From contig NZ_AQPN01000116.1 of assembly GCF_000403135.1 (NCBI RefSeq), positions 32,146 to 96,145 on the forward strand: 64,000 bases of DNA, given 5' to 3'. The notes under the pieces were generated by a model. It saw only the letters and a program-made list of their open reading frames with translations. It did not search any database and was not told the origin of the DNA. The position numbers and the translations under genes were made by a program. The first letter of the stretch is position 1. Each line of letters starts with the position of its first letter. Of this stretch, positions 17,007 to 26,287 are shown piece by piece. This DNA is from Arcticibacter svalbardensis MN12-7 (GTDB lineage: Bacteria > Bacteroidota > Bacteroidia > Sphingobacteriales > Sphingobacteriaceae).

Positions 17007-20000
17007 TTATTGAATTGTTTTCCTCATCATTTTATAATATAGAAGGGGAACAACAAGCAGGGTGAGAAATGTGGATGTAATCGTCCCTCCCATCAAGGAT
17101 ATCGCTAAGCCTTGAAAGATAGGATCAAATAATATAATTACTGCACCCAGGGCAACTGCTCCGGCTGTTAATAGGATTGGCGTAGTCCTAACTGCTCCCG
17201 CCTCGATTATGGCTTGCTTTAACGGAACACCCTCCTTTAAACGAATATTGGTAAAGTCAATTAATAAAATGGAATTTCGAACCATCACTCCTGCTAGTGC
17301 AATAAAGCCGATCATAGATGTTGCTGTAAAATACGCATTGAACATCCAGTGACCTAAAACAATGCCAATTAATGATAATGGAATAGCGGCCAGCATAACT
17401 AAGGGTACTGTAAAGTTTTGAAACCAACCTACAATTAAAATATATATCATGATGATTACCACCGCAAAGGCAATCCCCAGATCACGGAATACTTCATACG
17501 TAATTTGCCATTCGCCATCCCATTTTAAGCTGTAATTATCTTCCATCTCTGGTGGATGGGTATACTCTTCATTTAGTGAATAACCTTTAGGTACTTTCAC
17601 TGATCCTAGCTGATCTGAGATTGCAGAGATCGCATAGGAAGGACTTTCCAGGTCACCAGCCATATCTGCTAACACATAAACAACCTCTTTCTGATTTTTA
17701 CGATATATACTTTTTTCTTTGATTCGCTTTGTTACAGTAATCAAATCTTTAATTGGAACCGCATTGCCTGCTATACCAATTACATTCAGGTCAAGTATAT
17801 CGTCTAAGCTTGATTTATCTGCATCGCTCAATTGTAAGCGAATAGCGGTTTGATTGAATGAAGAAGGTTGTGCTATATTTCCTACTGTCATGCCAGATAA
17901 AGCTCCGTTAACGGTTGCCACGATTTGTGCGGTAGCGATGCCATAATGCATGGCCTTTTCTTTGTTCACTTCAAAATTATACTCCGGCTGATCTGCTTCA
18001 ACCATCCAGTCTACATCTACCACATCATTGGTATGATTAACTATACCTTTCAGTTGATCGGCAATTTTGATTTGCTCTTTATAATTGGGGCCATAAATTT
18101 CTGCTACCAGCGTGGACAGTACTGGAGGACCTGGTGGCACTTCTACAATTTTAACATTGGCATTATATTTTTTAGCGATCTTTTGTATCGGGATCCGCAT
18201 CTCTTTAGCAATAGCATGGCTTTGCAAACTACGGTCTTCTTTAGCGACAAGGTTTACTTGTATATCAGCCACATTATTGCCCCGTCTTAAATCGTAGTGA
18301 CGTACTAATCCGTTAAAGCTAATAGGTGCAGATGTGCCGATATAAGACTGATAGCTAGTCACTAGAGGCTGACTGGAAACATAACTGGCAATATCCTTTG
18401 CTACAGCTTGTGTTTTCTCTAAAGTTGTTCCCTCAGGCATATCAATGATGACCTGAAATTCATTTTTATTGTCAAAGGGCAGCATTTTTACCGCAACGGC
18501 TTTAGTGTAAAACATGGAAAGTGTAAGCAGTAATACCGCCACGATACTCAGGATAGTAGTCCATCGTTTTTTACGAGATTCCAATAGCGGCGAAATAAAA
18601 GAACGGTAGATCTTATAAATGCGCGAATCTTCTAATACTTCCGCTTTGCTTTCTTCATGAACAGCACCCTTTTTTTCTTTTTCACGAAGGAATATATAAC
18701 CCAGATAAGGGGTTAGCGTTAATGCGACAATCAGTGATAAAAGCATGGCTATGGAGGCACCAATTGGCATCGGGCTCATATAAGGACCCATCATACCTGA
18801 TACAAAAGCCATAGGCAATACCGCAGCGATTACGGTGAATGTGGCCAATATAGTGGGGTTACCAACTTCATTTATAGCGTAGATGGCTGCCTTTAATGGT
18901 GGGAGCTTTTTCATTTTAAAATGCCGGTGCATGTTTTCCGCTATGATAATAGAATCGTCAACCACAATACCCGTGATAAATACCAAGGCAAAGAGGGTAA
19001 TTCGGTTCAGCGTATAATCCATGAAATAATAGGCAAACAAGGTCAGGGCGAATGTTACCGGAACGGATAAAAACACAACCAATCCTCCCCGCCATCCCAT
19101 AGCGAGCATGACAAACAGCGTAACAACGACAATAGCTATAAACAAATGGAATAACAATTCAGATACTTTATCAGATGCTGTTTCCCCATAGTTCCTTGTC
19201 ACCGTTAGATGCACATCATCAGGTAAAAGTTCCTTTTTAAGATGTTCAACTTTATTCAGGATCTGTTCAGAAAGCTTCATGGCATCTGCACCTTTCTTCT
19301 TGGCAACAGACAAGGTTATAGCCGGGTAATTTGATTTAAACGCCTGAGCATTTTTAGCATCGGCCTTTCCATAACCAAATAAAACATATTGATTGGGAGT
19401 TTCAGCACCTTCCTCTACATGAGCGATTTGCTTTAGATAAACAGGTTGTTCCTGGTTAATGCCTACAACCAAATTGGCCACGTCATCTGAGCTACTTAAA
19501 AAATTGCCGGTTTCAACTGAAAATGCGGTATCATGCATTAAAAGGTCGCCACTATGCAGTTGTAGATTGCTTCCCTGAATCTGTTTGCTGAGGGATAAAA
19601 AATCAACACGGTTTGCGGCCATCTTATTTTTATCCAGTACTACTTTTATCTCCCGGCTACGACCACCTAAAACAGTGATATCCGAAACATCAGGAATTTT
19701 CTTAATTTCATTGTTCAGTTGCTGCCCGATTTGTTTCAGCTGATAATCATCTACTTTATCGCTCCATAATGTTAAACCAAGTACCGGTACATCATCTATG
19801 GCTCTGGTCTTGATCAATGGAAGTGTCACCCCCTGAGGCATTTTATCCATATTTTTCATCAGCTCACTATAAAGCTTCACCAGAGAGCGTTCAACATCTT
19901 CGCCCACATAAAACTGGACGATCAGCATTGCCTGTCCCTGCATGGAAGTAGAATACACATATTCTACACCTTTAACATTAGAGATCATTTTTTCTAAAGG

Positions 20001-20210
20001 GGCAGACACTTTAGTCTCTACATCTTTAGGAGAGGCGCCAGAATAACCGATAAATATATCCGCCATCGGTACCTGTATCTGAGGTTCTTCCTCACGAGGT
20101 ATTAAAAAAGTACTGTAGCCACCTATCAATAAAAAAGCAAACATGAGCAATATGGTGAGTTTAGACTGTAAAAATGCCTTTGCTATGTTTCCAGAAAATC
20201 CGTTTTTCAT
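17007..20210 (-). CDS. RND efflux pump, inner membrane subunit
   Basis: 1067 residues with the RND duplication: a first helix (about 15-33), a large periplasmic domain, six helices (about 345-520), a second periplasmic domain, then the final helices. The proton-relay segment FITGIVVDDSIIIAEN has the adjacent aspartates typical of the HAE1/AcrB-like branch rather than the CusA metal branch. Pumps of this set drive export through a periplasmic adaptor and a TolC-like channel, which are encoded just upstream in the same operon. Substrate is unknown. The shared regulatory palindrome with the sulfur genes at 37.7-38.7 kb suggests sulfur- or electrophile-linked stress. Confidence 0.92.
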   Translation of the reverse strand: MKNGFSGNIAKAFLQSKLTILLMFAFLLIGGYSTFLIPREEEPQIQVPMADIFIGYSGASPKDVETKVSAPLEKMISNVKGVEYVYSTSMQGQAMLIVQFYVGEDVERSLVKLYSELMKNMDKMPQGVTLPLIKTRAIDDVPVLGLTLWSDKVDDYQLKQIGQQLNNEIKKIPDVSDITVLGGRSREIKVVLDKNKMAANRVDFLSLSKQIQGSNLQLHSGDLLMHDTAFSVETGNFLSSSDDVANLVVGINQEQPVYLKQIAHVEEGAETPNQYVLFGYGKADAKNAQAFKSNYPAITLSVAKKKGADAMKLSEQILNKVEHLKKELLPDDVHLTVTRNYGETASDKVSELLFHLFIAIVVVTLFVMLAMGWRGGLVVFLSVPVTFALTLFAYYFMDYTLNRITLFALVFITGIVVDDSIIIAENMHRHFKMKKLPPLKAAIYAINEVGNPTILATFTVIAAVLPMAFVSGMMGPYMSPMPIGASIAMLLSLIVALTLTPYLGYIFLREKEKKGAVHEESKAEVLEDSRIYKIYRSFISPLLESRKKRWTTILSIVAVLLLTLSMFYTKAVAVKMLPFDNKNEFQVIIDMPEGTTLEKTQAVAKDIASYVSSQPLVTSYQSYIGTSAPISFNGLVRHYDLRRGNNVADIQVNLVAKEDRSLQSHAIAKEMRIPIQKIAKKYNANVKIVEVPPGPPVLSTLVAEIYGPNYKEQIKIADQLKGIVNHTNDVVDVDWMVEADQPEYNFEVNKEKAMHYGIATAQIVATVNGALSGMTVGNIAQPSSFNQTAIRLQLSDADKSSLDDILDLNVIGIAGNAVPIKDLITVTKRIKEKSIYRKNQKEVVYVLADMAGDLESPSYAISAISDQLGSVKVPKGYSLNEEYTHPPEMEDNYSLKWDGEWQITYEVFRDLGIAFAVVIIMIYILIVGWFQNFTVPLVMLAAIPLSLIGIVLGHWMFNAYFTATSMIGFIALAGVMVRNSILLIDFTNIRLKEGVPLKQAIIEAGAVRTTPILLTAGAVALGAVIILFDPIFQGLAISLMGGTITSTFLTLLVVPLLYYKMMRKTIQ

Positions 20211-20215
20211 CTGAT

Positions 20216-21331
20216 CTAATTATTTACTTTGATTGCAGAACCATTGAATAAGCGGCCATCTGCACTACTGATATATTTCTCCCCGGGAGCCAATCCGCTT
20301 AATACTTCTACTTGATTTCCTGTTGTTTTTCCAAGTCGCACCCAACGCAAGAGAGCTGTATTGCTACTACTAATTGTATATAAACCTGTCAGCTGATCTT
20401 TATTTTCAATACAGGAGAGCGGAACCATTACCCTAACATCTTTTACCTGGGCGGTATTTTTTACAGCAATAGATACATTGGCATACATGCCTGCATACAA
20501 ACCTTGCTTTTTTTGATCAGGGATCTGCACCTTGACTACATATTGGCCACCAGTAAATTGTGATGATTGATTAATCTGGCTAATTGTTCCTGCAATTACC
20601 TTATTTGCCGCTTGGATACTGATAGTAGCTGCTTCTCCTTGATGAATTTGGCTAATTACATTTTCAGGAACAGATGCACTAACCTGGTAACTTCCGTTTT
20701 GCTCAATGGTTAATAGGGGCATTCCAGGACTAGCCATACTACCTTCATCAGCTAACTTCTGTGTTATAATGCCTGCAAAGGGAGCTGTTAAGTTGGTATA
20801 CTTGAGCATGGCATTGACTTCATTACGCATTTGCTTTGCGCCCTCCAGTCTTGATTTTGCAGCCAAGTATTGGAGCGTTACATTGTCAAGCTCCTTTGCA
20901 GATGCACTTTGCTGTTTGTATAATGCAGTAAAACGTTCATGATCTTTTTGTGCGTTTTTAAATGCAGCTTCTGCTTCAGCAATCATCGCAGTCGTTTGTC
21001 CCTTTTTAGCCTGGATATCCTGATTGCTGATTGTTACCAGTAACTGACCCTTACTCACCTGATCACCCACCTTTACGTTCAGCTTAGTGATATACCCCAT
21101 CACCCTTGTACTGATATTTGCGGATTGGACTGCCTCAACCTGACCGCTTACTTGTATGGAATTTTGCTGTCCGGCAGATGATGATGAAGATCCAACAGTT
21201 ACCTGTATCGCCATTCCTGAATCTTTTTTTTCTGCTAATTCCTTATCGCTAGAAGAGCAGGCGCCAAGTAGCAATAATCCTGTACCAATGCAAACTACTG
21301 CAGTCTGGTTTAATTTAATTCTTATATTCAT
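20216..21331 (-). CDS. RND periplasmic adaptor (membrane fusion lipoprotein)
   Basis: 371 residues. An N-terminal lipoprotein signal with lipobox LLGAC (cysteine near 25) anchors it. A barrel-sandwich hybrid follows in two halves (GYITKLNVKVGDQVSKGQLL and LTAPFAGIITQKLADEGSM) on either side of an alpha-hairpin of about 60 residues. A beta-barrel and a membrane-proximal domain end the protein. It bridges the RND subunit and the TolC-like channel. It starts 9 bases after TolC and ends 5 bases before the pump gene. Confidence 0.92.
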   Translation of the reverse strand: MNIRIKLNQTAVVCIGTGLLLLGACSSSDKELAEKKDSGMAIQVTVGSSSSSAGQQNSIQVSGQVEAVQSANISTRVMGYITKLNVKVGDQVSKGQLLVTISNQDIQAKKGQTTAMIAEAEAAFKNAQKDHERFTALYKQQSASAKELDNVTLQYLAAKSRLEGAKQMRNEVNAMLKYTNLTAPFAGIITQKLADEGSMASPGMPLLTIEQNGSYQVSASVPENVISQIHQGEAATISIQAANKVIAGTISQINQSSQFTGGQYVVKVQIPDQKKQGLYAGMYANVSIAVKNTAQVKDVRVMVPLSCIENKDQLTGLYTISSSNTALLRWVRLGKTTGNQVEVLSGLAPGEKYISSADGRLFNGSAIKVNN

Positions 21332-21340
21332 GTAAATAGT

Positions 21341-22684
21341 TTATTTAGTAGTGGATGTAGTTAAAAATTGGACGTATGCTTTAGTCACATTAGACGTAAA
21401 GACAGCTTGTGCTAAATCAAATTTCTGTTGTGAGAGTTGAGATTCTGCCATCAACACATCTGTAGTGTTTTCCAGTCCCTGCTGATAGCGGTTTTGTAAA
21501 ATCCGTAAAGCTTCTGAAGATTGTTCAATTGAGGCCATTAGCTGAAGGATTTCGTATTTGGCATCTGCCAGGGCCCGGAGAGACTTATCCAAATCCAACT
21601 GACTTTGTTCCTTTTGCTGAGCGAGTTGGATGCTGAGCTTATCACGCTCTAACCTTTGCGCCACAATGGTGTTTTTAGTCTTGCCCCCTTTAAAGATGTC
21701 CCATGATAGTTGCAGTCCCGCAAAATAAGAATGTGCTCCAAAACCAGTGAGCTGACTGTCATTATACTGATAATTGCCAAAAGCATTCAACTTTGGCAGG
21801 TAACTCATCCGGGTTGATTTAATCATCAGATTGGAAGATTCAATCGCTTTTTGCATGGCCATAAAATCTGCTCTTGAAGAATCAATTTGTTGATTTGTAT
21901 TACTTTCCTGTATTTGATCGTTAGATTGGGAACTGGTTTTGTAGATCAATCCCGTTTTTTTGCCCATTAATAAACTAAGGTAATCCGAGGCGTTACTGAT
22001 TCCACTTTTAGATTTGGAAAGGTTGCTTTCCAACGTTGTAACATGAACCCGAGCATTCAACACATCTGTTTTTTGGATTAGACCCTGTTTGAAATGATTA
22101 TCAGTAAAGTTGTAAACAGATTTTACAGTTTTCAATGCATCCTCTAAAACTCGGGAAGCCTCAAACGCTAATTGCAGTTGCAGGTAGGCCTTTTGCACTT
22201 CAAAAGTTAAGTATTCTTTCGTACGAAGTGTTTTGAACTTATAAAGCACTGTTTGTTTTTCTGCCCCTTTTCTTTTGTACAGTAAATCCAGATTGATCAG
22301 GGGTTGCTGTACTTCGAGCTTACCCATAAAATCAGTGGTACCGGAAGGATGATTTAGCAAGTCGGGATTGAAATCGTTTTGTGTAATGGTTCTTTGTTGC
22401 AGATTAAAACCAAAAGCGTTAAGTGGATTATCTGTGCTCATTGCGGAATAAGACGCAGTAACCTGAGGCAAAAAAATAGCTTGAGTTTGTTTATATTTAG
22501 CTAAAGCAATATTTTCATCCAGCTCAGATGTTTGAAGATCTTTATTTGCAGCTAATGCAGCAGTAATGGCTTCATTTAAGCTTAAATTTGTAGTGATTTC
22601 CTGTGCTGTAGTTTTTGTACTGAACGCATTTGAAAGCACAATACAGATAACAGCTACCAGATTCAAATATTTTTTTCTGTTCAT
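21341..22684 (-). CDS. TolC-family outer membrane efflux channel
   Basis: 447 residues with a signal peptide (about 1-27, ending TTAQ) and two repeats of long amphipathic helices, as in TolC. The repeat marker NRYQQGLENTTDVLMAESQL lies in the second half and NHFKQGLIQKTDVLNARVHV in the first. It is the first gene of the four-gene efflux operon, preceded by a -7 box and a GTAAC-N4-GTTAC palindrome. Confidence 0.92.
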   Translation of the reverse strand: MNRKKYLNLVAVICIVLSNAFSTKTTAQEITTNLSLNEAITAALAANKDLQTSELDENIALAKYKQTQAIFLPQVTASYSAMSTDNPLNAFGFNLQQRTITQNDFNPDLLNHPSGTTDFMGKLEVQQPLINLDLLYKRKGAEKQTVLYKFKTLRTKEYLTFEVQKAYLQLQLAFEASRVLEDALKTVKSVYNFTDNHFKQGLIQKTDVLNARVHVTTLESNLSKSKSGISNASDYLSLLMGKKTGLIYKTSSQSNDQIQESNTNQQIDSSRADFMAMQKAIESSNLMIKSTRMSYLPKLNAFGNYQYNDSQLTGFGAHSYFAGLQLSWDIFKGGKTKNTIVAQRLERDKLSIQLAQQKEQSQLDLDKSLRALADAKYEILQLMASIEQSSEALRILQNRYQQGLENTTDVLMAESQLSQQKFDLAQAVFTSNVTKAYVQFLTTSTTK

Positions 22685-22701
22685 TAACTTATATTTGAAA
22701 C

Positions 22702-22745
22702 AAAAGTACCTTGCTTATAAGATGGAATCAGTAACATATGTTACT
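22702..22745 (-). promoter_or_regulatory. Efflux operon promoter with Crp/Fnr-like palindrome
   Basis: On the minus strand, a perfect -7 element TACTTTTG (22702-22709) lies 18 bases before the TolC start codon. The perfect palindrome GTAACATATGTTAC (22732-22745) is centred 36.5 bases upstream of the last base of that element, near -41.5 to a likely start site. This is the class II activator position used by Crp/Fnr proteins. The same geometry recurs at 37748 and 38612. Confidence 0.75.
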
Positions 22746-22888
22746 TAGGCTTCCAGAGCTTAAAGAAGAGTAAGAAAGGTTTCAAATACAGAGATTACTA
22801 GCGTGTTAAGAGAAAATCTTTAACCGACGTTTTTATCAGAAGGGTAAATGCGAAGGAGCTGGTGTATACTAACCCATTAAGAACATTA

Positions 22889-24166
22889 CTATAGAACTTT
22901 AGTAATCATTATTTTATCAATACGGGTTCCATCCATATCCACAACTTCTAAATCAAACTTATTCCATCTGATCGTTTCACCTGTTACCGGATAATGATGA
23001 AGATTTTCCAAGATCAATCCTCCCAAAGTGGTAAATCCTTCGGGATCTTTTTCGTCTCTTATACCAAAGTAGTTTATGAATTCATAATAAGGATATTGGC
23101 CATCAGCTAACCAGGAGGTGTCATTACGTTGAATGATTTCTAAATCATCCACTTTTACATCGGTAGACATGTCACCTAAAAGCTCCTCCACGACATCCGT
23201 TATCGAAAGCGCACCTTGTATGGATCCATATTCATCTACTACAATAACCATATGAATTCTATTTTTCTTGAACTTTTCAAGAACTTTATAGGCAGGCATA
23301 TTTTCTTGTACGTATTGTGGCTTTTCTATAATGCTATTCAAGTCGAAGTTGGATCCTGAAAAGCTTGATGTAAAAATATCATTTACTGATACAAGTCCTA
23401 TCAGGATATCAGGAGACTTATTAATTATTGGATATATAGTATGAGGATTTGCTTCAATTTTACTTTTTATTTCTGCGATATCGTCATTTATGTCTAAAAA
23501 TGTTAATTCGGAACGATGCGTCATGAGTTCACCTGCTTTCCGGTCTCCTAATGCAAATACCCGGTTGACTATATCCTCTTCAATTTCCTGGATTTCCCCG
23601 ACACTGGTACTATCCGCAATAATTGATTTAATTTCTTCCTCAGTTATAATTCCATCCTGCTTTTCCCTAATACCTATAACCCCCAGAACTAATTCGCTAC
23701 TTTTTGCTAAGAGCCATATAAAAGGTTTAGTAATTGCGGAAAGAATATTCATGGGACTGGCAACCAGCATAGATATAGATTCCGGAAATGCCAATCCTAT
23801 CCGTTTAGGAATTAATTCACCAAATACGATAGAAAAATAGGTGATAATGAATACGATAAAAATTACGGAAAGCGTATGAGCGTAAGGAGCCAAAAATGGA
23901 ATTTGGTTTAAGTAGAAGATAAATTCAGCAGTTAATTTTTCACCACTAAAAATACCGGTTAGAATTCCTATAAGAGTAATACCTAATTGAATTGTAGACA
24001 AAAATGTATTCGGGTTACCTGCAAGTTCAAGTGCTTTGCGTGCATTTTTATTCCCTTTGTTTGCCGCACTCTCTAATGTAAATCTCCGGGAGGACACCAA
24101 TGCGATCTCACTCATGGAAAAAACGCCATTTAGTATGATCAGCAAAGCAATTATTAAAATTTCCAT
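22889..24166 (-). CDS. CorC/HlyC (CNNM) family membrane protein
   Basis: 425 residues from the ATG at 24166. The frame is open 20 codons further, but MEILIIALLIILNGVFSMSE is the usual family start. Domains in order: DUF21/CNNM membrane region (about 1-180), two CBS domains (about 200-320), and a C-terminal transporter-associated FAD-like domain (about 335-420). Members are linked to magnesium or cobalt efflux; they are called hemolysins for historical reasons only. It is a single gene that ends about 140 bases before the TolC promoter. Confidence 0.9.
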   Translation of the reverse strand: MEILIIALLIILNGVFSMSEIALVSSRRFTLESAANKGNKNARKALELAGNPNTFLSTIQLGITLIGILTGIFSGEKLTAEFIFYLNQIPFLAPYAHTLSVIFIVFIITYFSIVFGELIPKRIGLAFPESISMLVASPMNILSAITKPFIWLLAKSSELVLGVIGIREKQDGIITEEEIKSIIADSTSVGEIQEIEEDIVNRVFALGDRKAGELMTHRSELTFLDINDDIAEIKSKIEANPHTIYPIINKSPDILIGLVSVNDIFTSSFSGSNFDLNSIIEKPQYVQENMPAYKVLEKFKKNRIHMVIVVDEYGSIQGALSITDVVEELLGDMSTDVKVDDLEIIQRNDTSWLADGQYPYYEFINYFGIRDEKDPEGFTTLGGLILENLHHYPVTGETIRWNKFDLEVVDMDGTRIDKIMITKVL

Positions 24167-24308
24167 CTTCAAAAGTACGGTTATGAATGGTAAAAATGGG
24201 TAAAACCCATTTAAAGCGTATATCAATATAAGGATGCTATCAAAAAGACAGCATTCATCTGATGATCTTGTTTTGTATTTGGTATAGTTGGTATGTTTAT
24301 TGCATAAA

Positions 24309-24326
24309 TTGATTAACCTTAATCAA
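24309..24326. promoter_or_regulatory. Perfect palindrome upstream of the BIG2 lipoprotein gene
   Basis: TTGATTAA-CC-TTAATCAA is an exact inverted repeat with 8-base arms, ending 45 bases before the lipoprotein start. It is a possible operator. The spacing of TTGAT and ATCAA (8 bases) does not fit an Fnr box. Confidence 0.4.
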
Positions 24327-24370
24327 ACAATGACACCGGCAAAAAAAAGCCAATATTAATTTCTTAAATA

Positions 24371-25117
24371 ATGAAAAATCTCTCACTCTTATTATTACCA
24401 CTAATATTACTTGTATCCTGTACCAAAGATGACCTTACACCTACTATAGTAATTGACAAAAAAGCAGTTGAATTAAAGTATGATGGTCAGTATCAATTCA
24501 AAATATCCCATGGTTCAGAAAGTATTGATGCTTCTTCATTAATTTGGACATCAAGCGATGAAACTGTAGGAACAGTAAGTTCATTAGGATTATTCGAAGC
24601 CAATAGAATAGGTACTACAACAATTAAAGCAAAGGGTACTGGCATAAATGTATCCTCTGAAATAACCATTACTCCTTATAGTACATTATTTAATGAGCCT
24701 GTTTTGGGTTTCGGTGAGACCCTGCCCTACATAAAAAGCAAAGAAGCTAGAACTTTAAATACTGAAGTATCAGATGGTTTACTTTATAATGGAGAAAATT
24801 CTAAAATAAGAAATGTGATGTATCTTTTTGAAGGAAGTGTACTGAAAAGCTCTATTGTTTTACTTGCTAACACCGATGCTGTTTCAGCAGAGGCAGTTAG
24901 CTTTTTAATGGAAAGATATACTTACTTAGACGAAAGCAATGGTATTCATATATTTACTAATAATAAAGTTGCTGCGGGGTTAAGTAATGATGATAATTTA
25001 GGATTAAACATTATATACATAAAAAATACGTCTACATTTTCTAGTATTGCCGCAATAAAAAAAGCTTTTAATAATCAAATTAGTGGTGCAAAGATGAAAA
25101 AATTGAAGCTTAATTAA
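24371..25117 (+). CDS. Lipoprotein with BIG2 immunoglobulin-like domain
   Basis: 248 residues. A lipoprotein signal ends in the lipobox LLVSC (cysteine 17). Residues about 28-105 are a bacterial Ig-like group 2 domain (IWTSSDETVGTVSSLGLFEA, then GTTTIKAKGTG). The rest is unrecognised; it is probably surface-exposed or periplasmic. Start at the ATG gives a standard signal. A palindrome lies 45 bases upstream. The gene is followed by a short membrane-protein gene on the same strand. Confidence 0.75.
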   Translation: MKNLSLLLLPLILLVSCTKDDLTPTIVIDKKAVELKYDGQYQFKISHGSESIDASSLIWTSSDETVGTVSSLGLFEANRIGTTTIKAKGTGINVSSEITITPYSTLFNEPVLGFGETLPYIKSKEARTLNTEVSDGLLYNGENSKIRNVMYLFEGSVLKSSIVLLANTDAVSAEAVSFLMERYTYLDESNGIHIFTNNKVAAGLSNDDNLGLNIIYIKNTSTFSSIAAIKKAFNNQISGAKMKKLKLN

Positions 25118-25261
25118 TAGTTAATGTTGTTTTACGGATTGTAAAGATTGACTAACAGCATAAGTTGTGCCATTGATCTTTCTTCCCTTACTTGATGAAT
25201 AAATTCCCCTAAAATACTATAACCGCTATTTCTAAGAACTCTAAATATAATTTAGTCCTAT

Positions 25262-25405
25262 ATGATGAAGTTTGATAACATGGAAAAACTTTCAGCTACT
25301 CAGTCAACCCGTTTAAGAAACATAGCCTTGTTTCTTTTAATGATCGTCTTAATTGTATTGGTTGCTCATGAAGGTTATGATTTTGGCCAGTGGCTGAAGA
25401 AGTAG
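25262..25405 (+). CDS. Small membrane protein, 47 residues
   Basis: An open frame MMKFDNMEKLSATQ... with one hydrophobic helix (IALFLLMIVLIVLVA) flanked by a positively charged N-terminal side (TRLRN) and a C-terminal tail GYDFGQWLKK. The pattern of charged end, single helix and short tail is what real small membrane proteins show, and the gene fits neatly between the lipoprotein and the convergent Crp-like gene (14 bases away). The start could also be the ATG at 25265 or 25280. No function is known; proximity to the nos operon may be chance. Confidence 0.5.
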   Translation: MMKFDNMEKLSATQSTRLRNIALFLLMIVLIVLVAHEGYDFGQWLKK

Positions 25406-25419
25406 CTTCATTTTTTATT

Positions 25420-26040
25420 TCAAAGGGATAAGATTTCAATCATATCCTTACAGTAGACTTTGCCTTTTGCAATGACCAGCTCCCCTTTGTCATGCATCAC
25501 ACGCATGGTTCGAATAACCGTTTCCACCCGTAAACCTGTCATATCTGCAATTTGCTGTCTGGTTAATTTGAGTTGAGTTCCATCCGTATAAAAGTTCTTG
25601 TTTTCGGATTTTAGATAATTTAGTAGAGTAGCAATTCGGTGTTCCGGACTATGAGAGGAAAAAGACTTAATAATTAAAAATTTAAATCGTAGTCTTTTAG
25701 CGAGCAATTTGGTAAAGGCCAAACTTATTTCACCATTTTCTTTGATCAGTTTAAGAAATTTGGATTTTGATAACCGTATCACTAAACTTTCTTCATCAGT
25801 GATGGCTGTTGCAGCATAAGTCCCATCATCAAAGATTGGAATTTCACCAAAAGATTCTCCTGGCTCAACAAGGGTGTGAATAAATTCCTTACCATCATTA
25901 TCTACATTCACCCATCTGGCTTTACCACTTACCAGTTGATGATAATAGAAACATGACTGACCTTCAGCAAAAATCGTTTTCCCGATACCGAATTTTTTAT
26001 ATGTGGCTCCCCAAACCAGCAACAAGTTAATATCAATCAT
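25420..26040 (-). CDS. Crp/Fnr-family transcription regulator
   Basis: 206 residues. The cyclic-nucleotide-binding-type beta-roll spans about 15-110 (FAEGQSCFYYHQLVSGKARW, GESFGEIPIFDDGTYAATAI), and the dimer helix and winged helix follow (LKLTRQQIADMTGLRVETVI, with RVETVIRTMRVM as the recognition helix). There are no N-terminal cysteines as in Fnr, so it is not an obvious Fe-S sensor; the ligand is unknown (heme/NO or another effector are options in this family). It is divergent from the nos operon. It is also the only Crp-like protein here that could bind the GTAAC-N4-GTTAC sites. Confidence 0.88.
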   Translation of the reverse strand: MIDINLLLVWGATYKKFGIGKTIFAEGQSCFYYHQLVSGKARWVNVDNDGKEFIHTLVEPGESFGEIPIFDDGTYAATAITDEESLVIRLSKSKFLKLIKENGEISLAFTKLLAKRLRFKFLIIKSFSSHSPEHRIATLLNYLKSENKNFYTDGTQLKLTRQQIADMTGLRVETVIRTMRVMHDKGELVIAKGKVYCKDMIEILSL

Positions 26041-26140
26041 TATGTATAAAAGGTGATTTAAAACTATGAAAAAATAAAATGACTTAAATTTTCCTGTTAT
26101 GTCAAGCTATATATACAGAAATCAATGTTTAATCGAGAAT

Positions 26141-26156
26141 CAGGCATATGTGCCTG
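26141..26156. promoter_or_regulatory. Palindrome between the Crp-like gene and nos operon
   Basis: CAGGCA-TATG-TGCCTG is an exact inverted repeat with 6-base arms and a 4-base spacer. It is about 100 bases from the Crp-like start and about 130 bases from the cytochrome c start. Its arm/spacer layout resembles a Crp/Fnr site but with a different sequence from the GTAAC sites. Confidence 0.45.
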
Positions 26157-26249
26157 CACACTCAACAATCATGCCTCAAAATGTAATCACAACGTAAATA
26201 TTTATTTCTCTTTATGATTCAACGCATAAAAAAACGAGAAATGACTGAG

Positions 26250-26257
26250 TAGTTTTG
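26250..26257 (+). promoter_or_regulatory. -7 promoter element of the nos operon
   Basis: TAGTTTTG matches TAnnTTTG exactly, 30 bases before the cytochrome c start at 26288. No clear -33 TTTG is seen at the expected distance, which would fit an activator-dependent promoter. Confidence 0.5.
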
Positions 26258-26287
26258 TTTACAAATCACAGATCAAATATACATCTT

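Noticed and set aside
17007..20210. Heavy-metal (CusA) efflux pump
   Set aside because: The relay region has the VDDSI pair of HAE1/AcrB-like pumps, and no copper or silver genes lie alongside.
24309..24326. Fnr box (TTGAT...ATCAA) before the lipoprotein gene
   Set aside because: The spacing is 8 bases, not the 4 needed for Fnr; kept only as a palindrome.
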